From a virus, in the IMG/VR virus record IMGVR_UViG_3300032217_000756, positions 1 to 25,880 of that record: a stretch of 25,880 bases of DNA, one strand, 5' to 3'. The notes below the pieces were generated by a model. The model did not search any database. It was not told where the DNA came from and saw only the letters and a list, made by a program, of their open reading frames with translations. Shown piece by piece: positions 22,473 to 25,880 of the stretch (position 1 is the stretch's first letter; every line of letters starts with the position of its first letter). The position numbers and the translations under genes were made by a program.

Positions 22473-22840
22473 ACTGGTTTTCTTACCAACGTAATAGATT
22501 TACGTTTAACACGTTTAACAATAATATCGTTTAAACTGGTTACTGGCCCAAGCAATACTTTTGTATCTTTTGTAGAGAAATTTCTAATAGCATACTTGTA
22601 ATTTAATATTTCTCTAGCCAGAAATATACTAATAGGAATTTGGCGGTTTGACTCCCACCACCATACTTCACCTAGTTCTATAAATCGACTTTTTTCAAGC
22701 TCTGTACGAATTAATGAATAGTCGTACATACTAGTGATCTGATGATCTTGGTTAATTATAATACCAACATATTCTTGATCTACGTGATTTAGCACGGATA
22801 TAAATGGAAAGTTTTGTTGTAGATTTTCTGTTATTCTCAT
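22469..22840 (-). CDS. conserved protein of unknown function on the opposite strand
   Basis: This 123-residue protein is the only leftward gene in the replication region. It shows FPFISVLNHVDQEYVGIIIN (12-31), a VWWWESNRQIPISIF stretch (about 59-73) and TKDTKVLLGPVTSLN (about 90-104), ending in a basic tail (IVKRVKRKSITLVRK). No catalytic motif is clear. The basic tail may bind nucleic acid. Its ATG is 30 bases from the start of the divergent gene at 22871. A perfect late box TATAAATA (22889-22896, minus strand) precedes it, so it is probably late, unlike its neighbours. It resembles hypothetical proteins I recall from marine T4-like phages. Confidence 0.72.
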   Translation of the reverse strand: MRITENLQQNFPFISVLNHVDQEYVGIIINQDHQITSMYDYSLIRTELEKSRFIELGEVWWWESNRQIPISIFLAREILNYKYAIRNFSTKDTKVLLGPVTSLNDIIVKRVKRKSITLVRKPV

Positions 22841-22841
22841 A

Positions 22842-22849
22842 GATAAATA
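22842..22849 (+). promoter_or_regulatory. T4-type late promoter box (GATAAATA, rightward)
   Basis: GATAAATA is identical to the box at 899-906. The predicted start is at about 22855, giving a leader of 16 bases that carries AAAGG (22855-22859) as a ribosome site before the ATG at 22871. This fits late expression of a virion gene. Confidence 0.65.
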
Positions 22850-22870
22850 TTGCTAAAGGTCCGTTAATGT

Positions 22871-23674
22871 ATGCAACAAATTTCAGTTTATTTATATCCA
22901 AATAACATCGATGTATTCACAAATATCGGCACCTGGTCAACAGAGAGGTATCGAAAAGTGTATCAACGAAATATAAAAGCCTATGGTGGTGTAGACAACA
23001 AAATCAAGGTACAGGTTAAAAATGCCGATCAAAAATCATTGAATATCGCCGGATCTACAGTGGTATTTACATTAGTGAGTAGAGATACTCAAGAATTAAT
23101 TTTACAAAAAGATTGTGTAGTAACTGACCTAGCCACAGGAAAGATTTATTTTACACTAACTGCTGCCGATCTATTAGAATTAGAATCAGGAGATTATCAA
23201 TATAGTCTACATAGAGAAACTAGAACAACTATCGATGCAGACGAATATTTGGTAACTGAAAAAACTCCGTTGTATTCCGATAGTCAATATGGATTGTTCG
23301 GCACCATAGAAATTCATCAATCCATTTACGGTGCTCCTACAATCAGCAATTCTATCAAAGTTTTTAGTCTACATAAGAGTTTTGGAGAACCTTTTTCTGA
23401 TTACTACATCAGTAGTCTTATAGATGCTAGACCTGAAGTTACTGCTCCAAATTCACTGCATACCTTTCAATTCTATCTTACTAACTACACCGGCGCGGTT
23501 ACCATTCAAGGCAGTTTAAGTGACGGCAGCAGTCCTGAAATTTGGGCTGATATCACGACATTGAACTTTAACAATTCTACCAACGAATACCATAACCTAA
23601 CTGGAAAATACAATTGGTTTAGAATTAAACACGTTCCGACTACCGGAACCGTTGACAAGATTCTATACAGATAG
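22871..23674 (+). CDS. probable virion structural protein (baseplate/fibre, BppU-like N-terminus)
   Basis: This is a 267-residue, beta-rich protein. Residues about 40-110 (KIKVQVKNADQKSLNIAG, STVVFTLVSRDTQELI, ATGKIYFTLTAADL, GDYQYSLH) look like the immunoglobulin-like domain at the start of BppU/baseplate upper proteins. The second half (FSLHKSFGEPFSDYYISSL, LHTFQFYLTNYTGAVTIQGS, YNWFRIKHVP) looks like a further beta domain. There is no enzyme motif, few Cys and much Ser/Thr/Asn, as usual for virion adhesins. The late box in front supports a structural role. It stands between replication genes, and the primase promoter overlaps its 3' end. Confidence 0.65.
   Translation: MQQISVYLYPNNIDVFTNIGTWSTERYRKVYQRNIKAYGGVDNKIKVQVKNADQKSLNIAGSTVVFTLVSRDTQELILQKDCVVTDLATGKIYFTLTAADLLELESGDYQYSLHRETRTTIDADEYLVTEKTPLYSDSQYGLFGTIEIHQSIYGAPTISNSIKVFSLHKSFGEPFSDYYISSLIDARPEVTAPNSLHTFQFYLTNYTGAVTIQGSLSDGSSPEIWADITTLNFNNSTNEYHNLTGKYNWFRIKHVPTTGTVDKILYR
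22889..22896 (-). promoter_or_regulatory. T4-type late promoter box (TATAAATA, leftward)
   Basis: On the minus strand this is TATAAATA, the exact T4 late consensus. It lies inside the first codons of the gene at 22871 and points at the gene 22469-22840, with a predicted leader of about 43 bases. With the rightward box at 22842-22849 it forms overlapping divergent late promoters. Confidence 0.5.
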
Positions 23675-23680
23675 TATACT
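23652..23680 (+). promoter_or_regulatory. sigma70-type promoter (TTGACA-17-TATACT) for primase
   Basis: TTGACA (23652-23657) is a perfect -35 box, the spacer is 17 bases, and TATACT (23675-23680) matches the -10 box at 5 of 6 positions. Six bases later is the primase ATG, where transcription is expected to start. The -35 box and spacer lie in the 3' end of the upstream structural gene. No ribosome site lies between box and ATG. Confidence 0.75.
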
Positions 23681-23686
23681 AAGTCT

Positions 23687-24700
23687 ATGACTCTCGTCTT
23701 AGACAAATTTCGATCTCTGTTGCCTAAAACTAAAACCAGCCCAAGCGGTTGGATTAGTTTCAATGCTCCCTGTTGCCATAATAGAGGACACGCTCGAGAT
23801 ACAAGAAAACGAGCAGGAGTTATGTTCAGCGAAGGTGTTGTCTATAACTGTTTTAATTGCAAATACACAGCTAGTTGGCAACCTGGTAGAACACTAACTG
23901 AAAAGTTTAAATCTCTATGTAGATGGTTAGGAGCCAGTGACGATCAAATAAAAGAAATGATGTTTGAAGCACTGAAAACTGAAAGCCTTGACTACGAACC
24001 AGATCACTTTGTTGAAAAAGTTAAGTTTACAGAAAAAGAATTGCCAGAAGGTGCGTTACCTCTAGTTGAATGGCTTGATGCTAAATTAGATGAAGAGCAA
24101 GAACAACAGTTGATAGCGGTAGTTGAATATGTTGTTAAGAGAGGATACGATCCTCTAAATGGATATTTCTATTGGAGTCCCATGCCAGGATTTGCTGATA
24201 GAGTAATCATACCATTCGAATATGAGGGTAAGATAGTAGGTAACACTGCACGTAAGATCAAAGAAGGCAGACCTAAATATCTGTCTGATCAACATCCTTT
24301 CTTTGTGTTTAATATAGATGCACAAGACGAATTAAACAAATATGTATTTGTCTGCGAAGGTCCGTTTGATGCTTTAGCCGTAGGAGGAGTTGCGCTACTT
24401 ACCAACGAGCTATCGCAACAACAGGCTCACATTATCAACCAATTAGGCAAAGAAGTTATTGTTATCCCAGATCAAGACACCGCTGGATTGATGCTGATAA
24501 AACAGGCCATTGACTATGACTGGGCAGTGGCATTTCCTAACTGGGGTGATGATGTTAAAGATTGCGCAGATGCCGTTCAGCAGTACGGAAAATTATTTGT
24601 TATTGTCGATGCCATTAATACTGCACAACACGGTGAAATTAAGATCAGTGTAGCAAAGAACAATCTTGAAACACGCCTTGCAATACAACAAGAAAGATAA
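23687..24700 (+). CDS. 61: DNA primase (gp61-like)
   Basis: This 337-residue protein matches T4 gp61 in length (342). A zinc-binding module lies at the N-terminus (CCHNRGH at 29-35 and CFNC at 55-58), used to read the template start site. The TOPRIM catalytic region shows CEGPFDALA (223-231) with the conserved Glu and PDQDTAG (261-267) with the conserved Asp pair. It synthesises RNA primers for lagging-strand replication together with helicase gp41, whose gene follows. Expression is probably from the sigma70-type promoter just upstream and leaderless, since no Shine-Dalgarno precedes the ATG. Confidence 0.92.
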   Translation: MTLVLDKFRSLLPKTKTSPSGWISFNAPCCHNRGHARDTRKRAGVMFSEGVVYNCFNCKYTASWQPGRTLTEKFKSLCRWLGASDDQIKEMMFEALKTESLDYEPDHFVEKVKFTEKELPEGALPLVEWLDAKLDEEQEQQLIAVVEYVVKRGYDPLNGYFYWSPMPGFADRVIIPFEYEGKIVGNTARKIKEGRPKYLSDQHPFFVFNIDAQDELNKYVFVCEGPFDALAVGGVALLTNELSQQQAHIINQLGKEVIVIPDQDTAGLMLIKQAIDYDWAVAFPNWGDDVKDCADAVQQYGKLFVIVDAINTAQHGEIKISVAKNNLETRLAIQQER

Positions 24701-24706
24701 TATAAT
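24678..24706 (+). promoter_or_regulatory. sigma70-type promoter (TTGCAA-17-TATAAT) for helicase gp41
   Basis: The -35 box TTGCAA (24678-24683) matches consensus at 4 of 6 positions, the spacer is 17 bases, and the -10 box is a perfect TATAAT (24701-24706). The gp41 ATG follows after six bases, at the expected start point. The -35 box lies in the primase coding end. Confidence 0.7.
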
Positions 24707-24712
24707 ATAACT

Positions 24713-25880
24713 ATGATTAAAGATTACGGATACGAAGTACAGAAACTATATCTTGAACTGATGCTGGCAGACGCTGAAGTGTTTGTACGCTGCCAGGGTA
24801 TTTTTGATCACACATTGTTTGATCGAAAACTACAAGATGCGGCAGAGTTCATGAATGAATATGCCAAGGGCTATAATGTATTGCCAGATTTTGAAATGGT
24901 CAATGCTAGTTGTAGAACAGAACTTAAAAAGCCAGAAGACATCAAAGAAGGGCATATGGACTGGTTGTTAGACGAGTTTGAAAACTTTACTCGTCATAAG
25001 GCACTAGAACGTGCTATTATCAGCAGTGCCGAATTGTTAGAAAACAAAAACTATGGCGAAGTCGAAGCACTGATTAAAGAAGCTGTTCAAATAGGTCTTG
25101 CTCGAGATATGGGCACAGATTACTTTGCTGATCCTAGAGCAAGATTGATGGGGTTGAAAGACAAAAACGGCCAGGTCAGTACAGGTTGGCCCTGTATGGA
25201 TCGTAAGTTATTTGGCGGCTTTAATCGAGGAGAACTGAATATCTTTGCTGGCGGATCTGGTGCAGGTAAGAGTTTGTTCTTGGCAAATCTAGGTGTTAAT
25301 TTTGCACTTGCAGGACTTAATGTTGTTTACCTTACATTAGAACTTAGCGAAGCACTGGTGAGTATGCGTATTGATAGTATGGTCACCGGAGTTAGTACTA
25401 GAGAGATCTTTAAGAACCTAGACGACATTGAAATGAAAGTCAAGATGATCGGCAAGAAGTCAGGTATGCTACAGGTCAAGTATATGCCCAGTGGTAAAAC
25501 TGTCAATGATATTCGTGCCTATCTAAAAGAATACGAAATCAAATGCGGCAAGAAGGTCGACGTACTGCTAGTAGATTATATGGACTTGCTGATGCCCATT
25601 GGCAAGAAGATTTCAGCAGAAAACTTGTTTGTCAAAGACAAGTATGTATCAGAAGAACTGCGTAATCTAGCAATGGAAAAGCAATGTGTGTTTGTAACTG
25701 CGGCACAGTTGAATCGCGGTGCGGTTGAAGAAGTTGAGTTCGATCACAGTCACATCAGTGGCGGTTTATCAAAGATTCAAACAGCAGATAACGTTATTGG
25801 TATCTTTACATCAAGAGCAATGCGTGAGCGTGGACGTTATCAACTACAGTTAATGAAAACACGTAGTAGCAGTGGAGTAA
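24713..25880 (+). CDS. 41: replicative DNA helicase (gp41, DnaB-type), 5' part
   Basis: This is an open frame from ATG 24713 to the end of the window, 389 codons visible and no stop, so the gene continues outside. Residues 1 to about 150 form the helical N-terminal domain. The RecA-like motor follows: Walker A AGGSGAGKS (179-187), YLTLE, and Walker B VDVLLVDYMDLL. FVTAAQLNRG and the DHSHISGGLSKIQTADNVIG segment are DnaB-family motifs, and RGRYQLQLMKTRSS is near the arginine-finger region. As a hexameric 5'-3' helicase it unwinds the fork and carries primase gp61, encoded just upstream. T4 gp41 has 475 residues, so about 80-90 are missing. The ATG lacks a ribosome site and sits at the predicted transcription start. 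Confidence 0.95.
   Translation, partial: MIKDYGYEVQKLYLELMLADAEVFVRCQGIFDHTLFDRKLQDAAEFMNEYAKGYNVLPDFEMVNASCRTELKKPEDIKEGHMDWLLDEFENFTRHKALERAIISSAELLENKNYGEVEALIKEAVQIGLARDMGTDYFADPRARLMGLKDKNGQVSTGWPCMDRKLFGGFNRGELNIFAGGSGAGKSLFLANLGVNFALAGLNVVYLTLELSEALVSMRIDSMVTGVSTREIFKNLDDIEMKVKMIGKKSGMLQVKYMPSGKTVNDIRAYLKEYEIKCGKKVDVLLVDYMDLLMPIGKKISAENLFVKDKYVSEELRNLAMEKQCVFVTAAQLNRGAVEEVEFDHSHISGGLSKIQTADNVIGIFTSRAMRERGRYQLQLMKTRSSSGV

Noticed and set aside
22469-22560. Repeated AAACTGGTT and GTTTAA(C/A) strings near the convergent gene ends, as a terminator or attachment site.
   Set aside because: They do not form a stable stem with a U-run on either strand, and no integrase or tRNA end is nearby.
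1-25880. tRNA genes, CRISPR arrays, insertion sequences, homing endonuclease or integrase genes.
   Set aside because: The few intergenic gaps are all under about 40 bases, no cloverleaf or spaced direct repeats were seen, and no protein shows GIY-YIG, HNH, LAGLIDADG, transposase or integrase motifs.

Overview
This window looks like part of a marine T4-like myovirus genome (the kind that infects Prochlorococcus/Synechococcus or SAR11 bacteria). It is AT-rich, very densely packed and shows many 1-20 base gene overlaps. It carries recognisable T4-type replication and recombination genes: uvsY, uvsW, clamp loader small subunit gp62, primase gp61 and the 5' part of helicase gp41. It also carries T4-type late promoter boxes (NATAAATA). 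There are no rRNA or tRNA genes, insertion sequences or CRISPR arrays, and no gene-free stretch longer than about 40 bases. Host range cannot be read from the window. No photosynthesis genes are present.

Layout. (1) 1-879: the end of an unassigned gene, a small acidic protein and uvsY. (2) 912-5042, rightward: a nucleotidyltransferase-cupin fusion and three glycan-type genes, one of them a fusion of two glycosyltransferase-like domains. (3) 5043-14108, leftward: thirteen tightly overlapping genes that read as one operon. They encode glycosyltransferases (including three tandem paralogues), four or five methyltransferases, an APH/choline-kinase-like kinase, a nucleotidyltransferase-HAD fusion and a TagD-like cytidylyltransferase. 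(4) 14148-15002, rightward: one more GT-B-like protein. (5) 15034-18171: a large unassigned protein, uvsW and an unassigned protein. (6) 18176-20087: a second small glycan cassette with a glycosyltransferase, a cupin and an epimerase. (7) 20075-25880: the replication region with gp62, a zinc-finger protein, small conserved proteins, a miniature DnaE-like polymerase core, a probable virion protein, gp61 and gp41.

How it fits together. A surface-sugar island of about 14 kb sits between the recombination genes uvsY and uvsW. It could make an activated sugar or alcohol (two HxGH nucleotidyltransferases, a kinase, a sugar-phosphate nucleotidyltransferase and a HAD phosphatase) and transfer and methylate it (many GTs and methyltransferases). 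Both arms of the island begin at T4-late-type promoter boxes, which fits a late job such as decorating virions or the envelope of the dying host. That role is inference.

The most striking regulatory signal is that three rightward genes (15034, 23687, 24713) have sigma70-type promoters with the same geometry: a 17-base spacer and exactly 6 bases from the -10 box to the ATG. This predicts leaderless mRNAs. A late-type box at 899-906 also puts the expected transcription start on the ATG at 912. The most striking protein is the 192-residue DnaE-like protein at 21894-22472. It keeps the palm Asp motifs and the fingers motifs of bacterial replicative polymerases in a drastically shortened form.
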